64,000 nt of DNA from Aliihoeflea sp023389195 (GCA_023389195.1 JAEWET010000029.1:30552-94551); one strand, 5' to 3'; shown: positions 8,712-17,642, counted from the stretch's first letter. Translations and numbers: made by a program. The notes: generated from the letters alone by a model not told the origin.

Positions 8712-8918
8712 ATGGACTTCGATAAACCCTGGTACTCTTCGCGCACGATCTGGGCCTCGATCATCACCGTGGCGAGCGCCGGTGCGGCAGCCCTTGGCGT
8801 GCCGGTCGATGCGGTCGACAGCGCCGCGCTTACCGACACGGTCCTGCAGGCGGTTGCAGCGATCTCGGGACTGGTCGCCATCTTCGGCAGGCTTGCGGCG
8901 ACAACCCGCATCAGATGA
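8712..8918 (+). CDS. Small membrane protein with holin-like features at the end of the GTA cluster
   Basis: 68 residues from ATG 8712, chosen because AGAGG lies at 8698-8702, nine bases upstream; an ATG at 8703 would have that site almost touching it. The protein has a short polar N-terminus with WYSSRTIWASII, a first hydrophobic segment (about residues 10-27), an acidic loop (PVDAVDSAALTD) and a second hydrophobic segment (VLQAVAAISGLVAIFGRLA), ending TTRIR. Two short membrane segments with a charged tail are the layout of small phage holin-like proteins, and similar WY-S-TIW proteins occur in prophages. The gene lies 12 bases after the megatron. A lysis role is inference; it could equally be an unrelated phage membrane protein. 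Confidence 0.65.
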   Translation: MDFDKPWYSSRTIWASIITVASAGAAALGVPVDAVDSAALTDTVLQAVAAISGLVAIFGRLAATTRIR

Positions 8919-8980
8919 CCTGAAACCTAGGGCCGCGTTGTTCATTTGATGTTCAGCCCGTCTGTAATAGAACGTCACAC

Positions 8981-9277
8981 ATGAAGAACATTCGCTTCCC
9001 GACCCTGGCATTGGCAGCATCGATGGTGCTTGGCGCAGTCTTGCCGGCATCCGCGCTGCCGATGTCGTCCGCCGCCCCTGCGACGCCGCAGCGCATTCTG
9101 CTCGTCCAGGGCGATTGCTACGCGGTCGGCCAGCAGATCGCGGCCGAAAACGGCGGAACGCTCGCCAAGGCGACGCCCGAGGACCGCGGCGGCCAGCAGG
9201 TGTGCGTGATCGTGGTGCTGGTGCCCGGTCAGGATGGACAGCGGCCCCGTCGTGCCGAATTTGTCGTGCCGATGTAG
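8981..9277 (+). CDS. Small periplasmic protein, FeuN-like (candidate inhibitor of the FeuQ kinase)
   Basis: 98 residues with a clear Sec signal peptide (MKNIRFPTLALAASMVLGAV, cleavage probably near ASA at 23-25). The mature part has two cysteines, C46 and C75, that could form a disulfide, and the phrases AENGGTLAKATPEDRGGQQV and PGQDGQRPRRAEFVVPM. It lies 49 bases upstream of feuP. In Sinorhizobium meliloti a small periplasmic protein, FeuN, is encoded directly upstream of feuP and restrains signalling through FeuQ; that is established there. Orthology here is inferred from position, size, export signal and general look, not from a sequence comparison. If right, feuN-feuP-feuQ form one operon. 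Confidence 0.7.
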   Translation: MKNIRFPTLALAASMVLGAVLPASALPMSSAAPATPQRILLVQGDCYAVGQQIAAENGGTLAKATPEDRGGQQVCVIVVLVPGQDGQRPRRAEFVVPM

Positions 9278-9326
9278 TCTGCGGCTGCGATTCGTCAAAA
9301 ATCGGACCAAGGGACGGGACTGAACC

Positions 9327-9992
9327 ATGCGCATTCTGGTCGTCGAGGACGATAAGGACCTCAACCGGCAGGTCAGCGACGCGCTGGTCGACGCCGGCTA
9401 TGTGGTCGACCGTGCATTCGACGGCGAGGAGGGACATTTCCTCGGCGATACCGAACCTTATGACGCGGTCATCCTCGATATCGGCCTGCCGCAGATGGAC
9501 GGAATTTCGGTCGTCGAGCGCTGGCGTCGCGATGGGCGCAAGATGCCCGTCCTGATGCTGACGGCGCGCGACCGCTGGAGCGACAAGGTGGCCGGCATCG
9601 ATGCCGGCGCCGACGACTACGTCGCAAAGCCTTTTCATATCGAGGAAGTCCTGGCGCGATTGCGCGCGCTCATTCGCCGTGCGGCAGGGCACGCCTCGTC
9701 GGAAATCTCGTGCGGACCGCTGCGCCTCGATACCAAGTCGTCAAAGGCCGATCTCGGCGGCGTGCCGCTGCGGCTGACCTCGCACGAGTTCCGGCTGCTC
9801 GCCTATCTCATGCACCATATGGGCGACGTCGTCTCGCGCACCGAACTGGTCGAGCATCTCTACGACCAGGATTTCGATCGCGACTCCAATACGATCGAAG
9901 TGTTCGTCGGCCGCCTCAGAAAGAAGCTCGGCGTCGACATGATCGAGACGGTTCGCGGGATGGGCTACCGCATGCGCGAGCCTGCGCCATGA
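9327..9992 (+). CDS. feuP: FeuP, OmpR-family response regulator
   Basis: 221 residues: receiver domain (1-115) with the acidic pair D8/D9, phosphoacceptor D51 (VILDIGLPQMDG) and the KPF lysine near 101, then an OmpR-type winged-helix domain (TSHEFRLLAYLM; SNTIEVFVGRLRKKLG; VRGMGYRM). Partner of the kinase encoded 22 bases downstream. In Sinorhizobium and Brucella FeuP/FeuQ control genes including the cyclic beta-glucan exporter ndvA and respond to osmotic or envelope conditions. The assignment rests on the arrangement feuN-like/feuP/feuQ directly upstream of the cytochrome c maturation genes, as I recall it in rhizobia; the domain call itself is certain. Confidence 0.85.
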   Translation: MRILVVEDDKDLNRQVSDALVDAGYVVDRAFDGEEGHFLGDTEPYDAVILDIGLPQMDGISVVERWRRDGRKMPVLMLTARDRWSDKVAGIDAGADDYVAKPFHIEEVLARLRALIRRAAGHASSEISCGPLRLDTKSSKADLGGVPLRLTSHEFRLLAYLMHHMGDVVSRTELVEHLYDQDFDRDSNTIEVFVGRLRKKLGVDMIETVRGMGYRMREPAP

Positions 9993-10014
9993 GGCGTTGC
10001 GGATTTCTGCGCCC

Positions 10015-11409
10015 ATGATGTCACGGCGGCTGCGCTTCGGTTCGCTGACCGTCCGCGTCATCGCATTTTCGACGCTCTGGGCGCTGCTGACGCTCGTCAT
10101 CATCGCGACCGTGATCTCGACCCTGTTCCGGCAGGCGAGCGAGCGCGGGTTCGAAAGCCTTCTGTCCGCGCATCTGTTCAATTTGATCAGCACGGTCAGC
10201 GTTACCGAGGATGGCTGGCTGCAGGGCAACCCGAATCTCGGTGACCTCAGATTCACGATCCCGCGCTCGGGCTGGTACTGGTCTGTCGAGCCCGTATCCG
10301 AGGGCTTGCGCGGGTCGCTGCGCTCGATCTCGATGGTCGAGACGGTCGAGACACCGTCGACCGACGAGGTGCCGTTCGATTCCGAATTCCAGCGTCGCTA
10401 TGTCGAGATGGGGCTCGACGAGGAATTCGTTGACGTCTTCGAGAGCGAGTTCGTGCTCGACGATGCCGAGCGCGTCGCTCGTTTCCGGGTGATGGGCAAC
10501 CGGTCGGACCTCGAGGCGGAGATCGCCGATTTCGAGCGGCAGCTCTATATCTATCTTGCCCTGTTCGGTTTCGGCATGATCGCGATCAACGCGATCGCGA
10601 TCTGGCTGGGCCTGCGACCGCTCTCGCGGGTGCGTCGCGCACTGGCCGAAATCCGTTCCGGCAGCGCGCAAAGGCTGGACGGCAGCTTTCCGGCCGAGAT
10701 CGCGCCGCTTGCCGACGAAACCAACGCGCTTATCGAAAGCAATCGTCGCATCGTCGAACGATCACGAACGCAGGTCGGCAATCTGGCTCATTCGCTCAAG
10801 ACGCCCCTGGCGGTCCTTCTCAACGAAGGCGCGGCGATGGGCGGGCAGAAGGGCGGGCTCATCGTCGACCAGGCAACCGCGATGCAGTCCCAGGTCGAGC
10901 ACTATCTGCAACGCGCTCGCGTGGCTGCGCAACGAGACAGCGTGCTTTTCCGGACCCCGGTGGTCGCGACGCTCGAACGCCTCGTTCGGGTTCTCTCCAA
11001 GCTCAACCGGCATCTCGACATCTCGCTTGACGCTCCTGAGGCTGAAATCGTCTTCAGCGGCGAGAAGGAGGATTTCGAGGAACTGGTCGGTAATCTTCTT
11101 GAGAACGCCACCAAATGGGGACGCTCTGCCGTGACGGTTTCAGTGCGGCGCGATGGCGACGACAAGAAGCCGGGCTTCGTGCTGACGATCGAGGATGATG
11201 GGCCGGGCATTCCCGAGGACCAGGCGCGGCTTGCGATGAAGCGGGGGCAGCGGCTCGACGAAACCAAGCCCGGCACAGGGCTCGGCCTTGCGATCGTGGC
11301 CGATCTCGTCAAGGAGTATGGCGGTTCGTTCGAGCTTGGCCGATCCGGGGAAGGGGGGCTGCGGGCCGTGATCCGTTTGCAACGCCAGCGCGACGAACTT
11401 GCCGATTGA
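10015..11409 (+). CDS. feuQ: FeuQ, sensor histidine kinase
   Basis: 464 residues from the first of two ATGs; a TTG at 9997 would be further from any ribosome-binding site. Architecture: TM1 at about 15-37 (VIAFSTLWALLTLVIIATVI), a periplasmic domain of about 130 residues rich in acidic residues, TM2 at about 178-200 (LYIYLALFGFGMIAINAIAI), a HAMP-like linker, a His box NLAHSLKTPLAVLLNEG, and a HATPase domain with N box (NLLENATKWG), G1 box (EDDGPGIP) and G2 box (GTGLGLAIVADLVKEYGG). It has the PhoQ-like layout expected of FeuQ. The periplasmic domain would be the target of the FeuN-like protein encoded upstream. Confidence 0.85.
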   Translation: MMSRRLRFGSLTVRVIAFSTLWALLTLVIIATVISTLFRQASERGFESLLSAHLFNLISTVSVTEDGWLQGNPNLGDLRFTIPRSGWYWSVEPVSEGLRGSLRSISMVETVETPSTDEVPFDSEFQRRYVEMGLDEEFVDVFESEFVLDDAERVARFRVMGNRSDLEAEIADFERQLYIYLALFGFGMIAINAIAIWLGLRPLSRVRRALAEIRSGSAQRLDGSFPAEIAPLADETNALIESNRRIVERSRTQVGNLAHSLKTPLAVLLNEGAAMGGQKGGLIVDQATAMQSQVEHYLQRARVAAQRDSVLFRTPVVATLERLVRVLSKLNRHLDISLDAPEAEIVFSGEKEDFEELVGNLLENATKWGRSAVTVSVRRDGDDKKPGFVLTIEDDGPGIPEDQARLAMKRGQRLDETKPGTGLGLAIVADLVKEYGGSFELGRSGEGGLRAVIRLQRQRDELAD

Positions 11410-11506
11410 AAGCCCTGCCGATGACAAAGTTCGGCCAAGACCCTAGCTTAGGTCTCGCTCTGAATCGACGCGGACTTCGCGTTCAGCATGGGACGTTTCA
11501 GCTTAA

Positions 11507-11953
11507 ATGATCATCAGGTTCGCAGGAATTTTGGCCGCAGGACTTTTGGTGTCGGGGTGCATGTCGGCGCCCTCGACCGGCGGTTCGGCGCTGATCGGAG
11601 CGTTTGCCGGCCCGACGGGCGCGGGCAGCGCGCAGCCGATGTCGGCAAGCATCGCCGAAGCGATGGCCGGAGGATTGATCGGCCGAACGCTTGGCGAGGA
11701 CCTCGACCGCGCCGACCGCCAGCGGGCACTCGAGGCCGAATATCGCGCGCTCGAATACACCGCATCCGGCGAGCCGGTCGCCTGGCAGGGCGGCGCACGC
11801 CTGTCGGGACAGGTGGTCGCGGCGCCGCCTTACCGGGTCGGCTCGCAGAACTGCCGGCAATACACCCATACGGTCGTTCAAAATGGCGCCGAGCGCGTTG
11901 GTCGCGGCACGGCGTGCCGGAACGAAAACGGAAGCTGGACGCCGCTCGCCTGA
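11507..11953 (+). CDS. Outer membrane lipoprotein with glycine zipper (17-kDa surface antigen-like)
   Basis: 148 residues. The N-terminus is a lipoprotein signal with lipobox LVSGC, acylated Cys at 18. A glycine/alanine-rich zipper follows (SALIGAFAGPTGAG and EAMAGGLIGRTLGEDLDRAD), then a C-terminal domain with YTASGEPVAWQGG and CRQYTHTVVQNGAERVGRGTAC, as in the rickettsial 17-kDa antigen / RT0821-Lpp1805 surface-protein family. Two cysteines in the C-terminal domain may pair. It probably lies in the inner leaflet of the outer membrane. It stands alone between feuQ and ccmI with no obvious ribosome-binding site (ttcagcttaa before the ATG). Function unknown. Confidence 0.8.
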   Translation: MIIRFAGILAAGLLVSGCMSAPSTGGSALIGAFAGPTGAGSAQPMSASIAEAMAGGLIGRTLGEDLDRADRQRALEAEYRALEYTASGEPVAWQGGARLSGQVVAAPPYRVGSQNCRQYTHTVVQNGAERVGRGTACRNENGSWTPLA

Positions 11954-12020
11954 TCGGGCGATACGAAAGGCCGCATCCCGACGCGATTGGCAATCGACCT
12001 GACTGCCGATAGGAACGGGC

Positions 12021-13094
12021 ATGGTTTTCTGGATCACCGCCGCAGCGTTGACCTTCGGGGTATGCCTCGTGCTGCTCGCGCCGCTGGCGCGCGGCCGAAC
12101 CGATGCGGCTGACAGCCGCGTCCACGAGATCGAGGTCTACAAGGACCAGCTTCTCGAAATCGAGCGCGACATGGCGCGCGGACTGATCACCTCGGGCGAA
12201 GCGGAGCTGGCGCGCGCGGAGATCGGCCGCAAGATCATCCGGCTATCGGATGCGCGCGACGATGGTACGGCAGCCGGCAGGCCCCGGGCGGTCGGAAGTT
12301 GGGTTGGTGCGATCGCCATCCTGTCGCTGCCCCTCGTCAGTTGGGGGCTTTATGCCGCCACCGGTTCGCCCGGCTATCCCGGCCAGCCATTGCAGGCGCG
12401 TCTCCAGTCCGACCCGACGCAGGCTTCCGTCGATGAACTGATTGCACGAGCCGAAGCGCATCTGGCCGCCAATCCGGACGACGCGCGTGGCTGGGACGTG
12501 CTGGCGCCGATCTACATGCGGCTCGGCCGTTATGGCGATGCGGCGACCGCGTATGCCAGTGCCTCGCGCCTCGACGAGCCGACGGCCGCTCGTCTTGCCG
12601 GAGAAGGCGAGGCGCTTGCGGCATCGGCCGGAGGACAGATCACCGCCGACGCGCTGGAGCGGTTCGAACGGGCGCTGGCGCTTTCGCCGGACGATGTCCG
12701 CAGCCGCTACTTCGTCGCGCTGGCCGCCGATCAGGCCGGCAATGGCGAGCAAGCCCGGCAGATGTGGCAGGACATGCGCGCAGACCTCCCGCGGGAATCG
12801 CCCTGGCACGGGGTCATCGTCGCGGCGATGGAGAATGAGGGAACGGACGCTTCGCCCGGCGCCGAGGCCGAGGCGATCGAGACCATGGTCGCAGGCCTTG
12901 CAGCACGACTCGAAACCAACGCGAACGATGTCGACGGATGGCAGCAACTGATCCGCTCCTACATGGTACTGGAAAGGCCGCAGGACGCGCAGGCGGCGCT
13001 CGATCGCGCGCGTGCGGCGTTCGGACCCGGTTCGCCCGAAGCCGGTCACCTGACGGCCTACGGCCTGTCGCTCGGCCTCGAAGTGGAGCAGTGA
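12021..13094 (+). CDS. ccmI: CcmI (CycH), apocytochrome c chaperone of cytochrome c maturation system I
   Basis: 357 residues. Two membrane segments: residues 2-20 (VFWITAAALTFGVCLVLLAP) and about 94-112 (SWVGAIAILSLPLVSWGLYA), with a coiled cytoplasmic loop between (EIEVYKDQLLEIERDMARGL is the typical CcmI motif). The periplasmic part contains TPR-like repeats (ARGWDVLAPIYMRLGRYGDA; ALALSPDDVRSRYFVALAAD) that hold the apocytochrome C-terminus. First gene of ccmI-ccmE-ccmF-ccmH, with one base before ccmE. The CcmABCD transporter part and CcmG are not in this window. Confidence 0.95.
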   Translation: MVFWITAAALTFGVCLVLLAPLARGRTDAADSRVHEIEVYKDQLLEIERDMARGLITSGEAELARAEIGRKIIRLSDARDDGTAAGRPRAVGSWVGAIAILSLPLVSWGLYAATGSPGYPGQPLQARLQSDPTQASVDELIARAEAHLAANPDDARGWDVLAPIYMRLGRYGDAATAYASASRLDEPTAARLAGEGEALAASAGGQITADALERFERALALSPDDVRSRYFVALAADQAGNGEQARQMWQDMRADLPRESPWHGVIVAAMENEGTDASPGAEAEAIETMVAGLAARLETNANDVDGWQQLIRSYMVLERPQDAQAALDRARAAFGPGSPEAGHLTAYGLSLGLEVEQ

Positions 13095-13095
13095 G

Positions 13096-13539
13096 ATGGC
13101 GATGACGCGCAAGCAGAAGCGACTGGCAGTGATCGGCGGCGCGTTCGGGTTCCTCGCGCTGGCGACGACGCTGACCTTTGTCGCGCTCGGCTCGAAGGCC
13201 TCCTACTTCTACACGCCCGCGGACGTGGCCGAAAAGGGCGTTGCCGCCGGCGAGCGCATCCGGCTCGGCGGCCTCGTCGCATCGGGCTCGATCGCCCGGG
13301 ACGGCGGCACCGACGTCAGTTTCGCGGTGACCGACCGGATCGAAACGGTGACGGTTTCGTACAGCGGAATCCTTCCCGATCTTTTCCGCGAGGAACAGGG
13401 TGTCATCGCCGAGGGCGCGTTCGACACGTCGGGTCACTTCGTTGCCGACACCGTGCTCGCGCGCCATGACGAGAACTACATGCCGCGCGAAGTCGCCGAC
13501 AGCATGAAGGCGCGCGGCATCTGGCAGGACGGGGAGTAG
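13096..13539 (+). CDS. ccmE: CcmE (CycJ), periplasmic haem chaperone
   Basis: 147 residues. One N-terminal membrane anchor (about 13-33: IGGAFGFLALATTLTFVALG) after a basic start (MTRKQKRL), then an OB-fold domain. The haem-binding histidine lies in the invariant-type motif LARHDENYMP, preceded by AFDTSGHFVADTV. CcmE receives haem from CcmCD and passes it to CcmF/H. An alternative ATG two codons downstream is equally plausible. The stop is seven bases before ccmF. Confidence 0.95.
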   Translation: MAMTRKQKRLAVIGGAFGFLALATTLTFVALGSKASYFYTPADVAEKGVAAGERIRLGGLVASGSIARDGGTDVSFAVTDRIETVTVSYSGILPDLFREEQGVIAEGAFDTSGHFVADTVLARHDENYMPREVADSMKARGIWQDGE

Positions 13540-13546
13540 GCGCGAC

Positions 13547-15541
13547 ATGATCGTCGAGATCGGACATTTCGCACTCGTCCTCGCCTTCGCGCTGTCGCTC
13601 GTGCTCTCGGTCGCGCCGCTGGTCGGGGCGAGGATCGGCGACGCCCGGCTGATGGGCATTGCCGAGCCCGCATCGATCTCCATACTGGCGCTGATAGCGC
13701 TGTCCTTTGCCGCCCTGACCGTGGCCTATGTCCAGTCCGACTTCTCGGTCGCGAATGTCTGGGAGAACTCGCACTCGGCCAAGCCGATGCTCTACAAGAT
13801 CACCGGAGTCTGGGGGAACCACGAAGGCTCGATGCTGCTGTGGATATTGATCCTCGCGGCATTCGCGGCGCTGGTCGCGATTTTCGGGCGGAACCTTCCC
13901 GCAACGCTACGCGCCAATGTCCTTGCCGTCCAGGGCATGATCGCAGCCGCTTTCCTGCTCTTCGTCCTGGCAAGTTCCAACCCGTTCGAGCGGATCAGTC
14001 CGCCGCCGATCGAAGGGCAGGACCTGAATCCGATCCTGCAGGACATCGGCCTCGCGATCCATCCGCCGCTGCTCTATCTCGGCTATGTCGGCTTTTCGAT
14101 CTGCTTTTCCTTCGCGGTCGCCGCCCTCATCGAAGGGCGCATCGACGCGGCCTGGGCACGCTGGGTGCGGCCCTGGACGCTGGCGGCGTGGGCGGCGCTG
14201 ACCGGCGGCATCGCGATGGGCTCCTACTGGGCGTATTATGAACTCGGCTGGGGCGGCTACTGGTTCTGGGACCCGGTGGAGAACGCCTCGTTCCTGCCCT
14301 GGCTCTCCGGCACCGCCTTGCTGCACTCGGCCATCGTCATGGAAAAACGCTCGGCGCTGAAGATCTGGACGGTGCTGCTCGCCATCCTCACCTTCTCGCT
14401 CTCGCTTCTCGGCACCTTCCTCGTTCGATCGGGCGTGCTGACCTCCGTGCACGCCTTCGCGACCGACCCGACGCGCGGCGTCTTCATCCTGATGATCCTG
14501 ATCGCCTTCATCGGCGGTTCGCTGGCGCTTTTCGCATTTCGGGCCTCTACGCTCACCGCCGGCGGCATCTTTCATCCGATCTCGCGGGAAGGGGGGCTGG
14601 TTCTCAACAATCTCTTCCTGACCACCGCAGCGGCGACCGTCCTGGTCGGCACGCTCTGGCCGCTCCTTGTCGAGGCCGTTTCGGGCGAGAAGATTTCCGT
14701 GGGCGCGCCATTCTTCAACATGACCTTCGGCCCATTGATCGTGCCGCTCCTGCTGGCCGTGCCCTTCGGTCCACTGCTCGCCTGGAAACGCGGGGATCTG
14801 CTCGCGGTCAGCCAGCGCCTGTTCGCGGCTTTCGGCGTGTCGCTCGCCATCGCCCTTGCGACCTTCTTCATCGTCGACCGCGTCAGCGCGCTTGCGGCCT
14901 TCGGCATCGCGGTGGCGTTCTGGCTGGTCTTCGGCGCGATCACCGATCTGGCGCTGAAATCGGGTATCGGCAAGGTTTCCGCGTCCGTCGCACTGCGCCG
15001 CCTCATCGGATTGCCGCGCTCGGTCTTCGGGACCGCGCTCGCCCATGCGGGTCTCGGGCTGACGACGCTCGGCATCGTCGCGGTGAGCGCGCTGGAAGTC
15101 GAGCGGATCGCGGTCATGCAGCCGGGAGACGCAATGGACGTCGCAGGCTACGAATTGCGCTTCGACGGGATCTTTCCGTTCGAGGGGCCGAACTACACCG
15201 AGGAGCAGGGCCGCTTCACCTATTCGGATCGATCGGGCCGCGAGCGCGGCGAGATCGTTTCGGCCAAGCGCTTCTACCCGGCGCGCCAGATGCCGACGAC
15301 GGAAGCCGGCATCGCCTCGCGCGGCTTCAGCCAGCTTTACGTCGCGCTCGGCGACCGGGCGCCCGATGGCGGCATCGTCGTCAGGGCATGGTGGAAGCCG
15401 CAGGTGCTGTTCATCTGGATCGGCTGCGTCGCGATGATGCTCGGCGGGGCGATCTCGCTTCTCGACCGGCGCTTGCGCGTCGGCGCTCCCGCCGCGCGCC
15501 GTGCCGCGCCGGCCCGGCCTGCAGTCGAGCCGGCCGAATGA
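13547..15541 (+). CDS. ccmF: CcmF (CycK), haem lyase membrane subunit
   Basis: 664 residues with about 14-15 predicted membrane segments. The tryptophan-rich WWD-type haem-handling motif is seen at WAYYELGWGGYWFWDPVENA, and the usual flanking segments VWGNHEGSMLLW and AIHPPLLYLGYVGF are present. The C-terminal periplasmic domain (about 520-625) precedes a last membrane segment (VLFIWIGCVAMMLGGAISLL). It attaches haem to CxxCH apocytochromes with CcmH and CcmI. Length is normal. The tail is Ala/Arg/Pro-rich. Its stop overlaps the ccmH start (ATGA). Confidence 0.96.
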   Translation: MIVEIGHFALVLAFALSLVLSVAPLVGARIGDARLMGIAEPASISILALIALSFAALTVAYVQSDFSVANVWENSHSAKPMLYKITGVWGNHEGSMLLWILILAAFAALVAIFGRNLPATLRANVLAVQGMIAAAFLLFVLASSNPFERISPPPIEGQDLNPILQDIGLAIHPPLLYLGYVGFSICFSFAVAALIEGRIDAAWARWVRPWTLAAWAALTGGIAMGSYWAYYELGWGGYWFWDPVENASFLPWLSGTALLHSAIVMEKRSALKIWTVLLAILTFSLSLLGTFLVRSGVLTSVHAFATDPTRGVFILMILIAFIGGSLALFAFRASTLTAGGIFHPISREGGLVLNNLFLTTAAATVLVGTLWPLLVEAVSGEKISVGAPFFNMTFGPLIVPLLLAVPFGPLLAWKRGDLLAVSQRLFAAFGVSLAIALATFFIVDRVSALAAFGIAVAFWLVFGAITDLALKSGIGKVSASVALRRLIGLPRSVFGTALAHAGLGLTTLGIVAVSALEVERIAVMQPGDAMDVAGYELRFDGIFPFEGPNYTEEQGRFTYSDRSGRERGEIVSAKRFYPARQMPTTEAGIASRGFSQLYVALGDRAPDGGIVVRAWWKPQVLFIWIGCVAMMLGGAISLLDRRLRVGAPAARRAAPARPAVEPAE

Positions 15542-15996
15542 TCGCGCGCCTCCTCGTCGTCCTCTGGCTGGCGCTCGGGACGGTCGCCGCGCATGCGGTG
15601 CTCGCGCCCAACGAGATGCTCGACGATCCCGCACGCGAGGCGCGCGCGCGTGCGCTCTCGGCGGAACTTCGCTGCATGGTCTGCCAGAACCAGTCGATCG
15701 ACGATTCGGATGCTGAACTGGCGCGCGATCTGCGGGTGCTCGTGCGGGAGCGCATTGCCGCCGGCGACAGCGACGAGGCGGTGATGGAGTACGTCGTCTC
15801 GCGCTATGGCGAATTCGTCCTGCTCAGGCCGACCTTCACGGCACGCAATGCGCTACTTTGGGGTATGCCGGTGATCCTGCTCGTTGCCGGCGGGGTGTTT
15901 CTGATCCTTTCGTCGCGCCGGCGCCGGATTTCGACGCCCGGCCTCAGCAAGGAAGAAAGCCGCAAGCTCGACGGCATTCTCGGCCGCCAGGACTGA
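15538..15996 (+). CDS. ccmH: CcmH (CycL), thioredoxin-like apocytochrome thiol reductant
   Basis: 152 residues from the ATG overlapping the ccmF stop; in-frame sequence upstream is the shadow of ccmF. Signal sequence or anchor at 1-20 (LLVVLWLALGTVAAHA), then the redox motif LRCMVCQNQSI with C46 and C49, then a single C-terminal membrane segment (LLWGMPVILLVAGGVFLIL) and a short cytoplasmic basic tail. It keeps the haem-binding cysteines reduced and works with CcmF and CcmI. This is the short CcmH without the TPR extension, consistent with a separate ccmI gene in this operon. Confidence 0.95.
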   Translation: MIARLLVVLWLALGTVAAHAVLAPNEMLDDPAREARARALSAELRCMVCQNQSIDDSDAELARDLRVLVRERIAAGDSDEAVMEYVVSRYGEFVLLRPTFTARNALLWGMPVILLVAGGVFLILSSRRRRISTPGLSKEESRKLDGILGRQD

Positions 15997-16100
15997 CATT
16001 ACGAAAGTTTCATGCCGGGGAAATGGCGCCGTAATGTCGCCGGGCCTATCTCTTTGTCCATCAGGTGCAGACGCACCATTCTCGCCTCACGAGGATCATC

Positions 16101-17642
16101 ATGGACACCAATCGACCTTCTCCGATCAAGACCCGCAAGCGCCGGCTGTTCGCCACCGCCGCTTCGCTCGCGCTCGCCGGCGCCATCGGCTTCGGCGCCG
16201 TGACCACCGGCACATTGCCCGTCAGCGCCGAAGCTGTGCGCGTCGAGACCACGCAGCAGAATCCCGGCTTCGCCGATGTCGTCGAGCGCGTTTCGCCGGC
16301 CGTCGTTTCCGTGCGTGTCGATTCGCAGGCCGCGCCGGTTTCCGATCGCGGCCAGGGGATGCCCTTCAGCGCACCCGGCTTCGAGGACCTTCCCCAGGAT
16401 CACCCGCTCAACCGCTTCTTCCGCGAATTCCGCGGCGAGGACGGTCGCTCGGAGGGCCGCCGCAGCGGTCCGCGCGATCGTGCCGAGCGCGCCCGTCCCT
16501 CCTCGCAGGGCTCCGGGTTCTTCATCTCGGCCGACGGCTATCTCGTGACCAACAATCACGTCATTCGCGGCGGGTCGGCCTATACGGTCGTGCTTGACGA
16601 CGGGACCGAGCTTTCCGCCGAACTCGTCGGCTCCGATCCGCGCACCGACCTTGCCGTGCTGAAGGTCGATGAAGATCGCGAGTTCACCTACGTTGCCTTC
16701 GCCGACGACAACGATGTCCGCGTGGGCGAATGGGTCGTCGCCGTCGGCAATCCGTTCGGGCTGGGCGGCTCGGTGACGGCCGGCATCGTCTCGGCGCGTG
16801 GCCGCGACATCGGCGCCGGCCCCTATGACGATTTCCTGCAGATCGACGCCGCCGTCAATCGCGGCAATTCGGGTGGACCGGCCTTCAACCTCAATGGCGA
16901 GGTTGTCGGCATCAACACCGCGATCTTCTCGCCCTCGGGCGGCAATGTCGGCATTGCGTTCGCCATTCCCTCGTCGACGGCCGAGACCGTCGTTTCGAGC
17001 CTGATCGAAAACGGTGCCGTGACGCGCGGCTGGCTCGGCGTGCAGATTCAGCCGGTCACCGACGAGATCGCCGAATCGCTCGGCCTCGAGAATGCGACCG
17101 GCGCGCTGATCAGCCAGCCGCAGGCCGATGGTCCCGCCGTCGCCGCCGGCATCCAGTCCGGCGATGTCGTGACGGCCGTCAACGGTCAGGCGGTCGCATC
17201 GCCGCGCGAACTCGCCCGCCTCGTCGGCAACCTGACGCCCGGCAACACCGTGACCGTCGACATCTGGCGCAATGGCGAGACCCAGCAGGTCGAGGTTGAA
17301 CTCGGCACACTGCCTGGCGACGACCAACTCGCTGCGGCGACGCCTTCCGGCGAGGCTCCGACAGGCGACGTCGCACTGACGGATTTCGGCCTGACGGTCA
17401 TCCCGTCGGAAGACGGCAACGGCCTTCTGGTCACCGATGTCGATCCCGACAGCGCAGCCGCCGAGCGCGGCATCGAGCCGGGCGACGTGATTGCCGCCGT
17501 CAACTCGCAGCCCGTCAAGTCGTCGCGGGATGTCGCCAGCGCCGTTTCGTCGGCCGAACAGGCCGGGCGCAGCGCCGTCCTCCTTCAGGTCAGCCGCGAC
17601 AATTCCAACCGCTTCGTCGCGCTGCCCATCTCGCAGGGCTGA
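16101..17642 (+). CDS. degP: DegP/HtrA family periplasmic serine endoprotease (Do family)
   Basis: 513 residues from the ATG at 16101, which has CACGAGGA upstream and begins a basic n-region followed by a hydrophobic export segment (LFATAASLALAGAIGFGAVT). Catalytic triad visible: H153 (TNNHVIRGG), D183 (DPRTDLAVLKV) and S257 (NRGNSGGPAFN). Two PDZ domains follow, the first near 290-385 (WLGVQIQPVTDEIAESLGL), the second near 410-505 (GLLVTDVDPDSAAAERGI). An Arg/Ser-rich linker lies before the catalytic His. It degrades or refolds damaged envelope proteins. A GTG start at 16065 would add 12 residues and is less likely. The gene ends in a strong hairpin terminator and precedes a two-component system, as in related rhizobia. 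Confidence 0.95.
   Translation: MDTNRPSPIKTRKRRLFATAASLALAGAIGFGAVTTGTLPVSAEAVRVETTQQNPGFADVVERVSPAVVSVRVDSQAAPVSDRGQGMPFSAPGFEDLPQDHPLNRFFREFRGEDGRSEGRRSGPRDRAERARPSSQGSGFFISADGYLVTNNHVIRGGSAYTVVLDDGTELSAELVGSDPRTDLAVLKVDEDREFTYVAFADDNDVRVGEWVVAVGNPFGLGGSVTAGIVSARGRDIGAGPYDDFLQIDAAVNRGNSGGPAFNLNGEVVGINTAIFSPSGGNVGIAFAIPSSTAETVVSSLIENGAVTRGWLGVQIQPVTDEIAESLGLENATGALISQPQADGPAVAAGIQSGDVVTAVNGQAVASPRELARLVGNLTPGNTVTVDIWRNGETQQVEVELGTLPGDDQLAAATPSGEAPTGDVALTDFGLTVIPSEDGNGLLVTDVDPDSAAAERGIEPGDVIAAVNSQPVKSSRDVASAVSSAEQAGRSAVLLQVSRDNSNRFVALPISQG

Noticed and set aside
8931..8975. Possible promoter before the FeuN-like gene (TTGTTC with TGTAAT)
   Set aside because: The spacing is 19 bp and both hexamers are poor matches; not enough to call.
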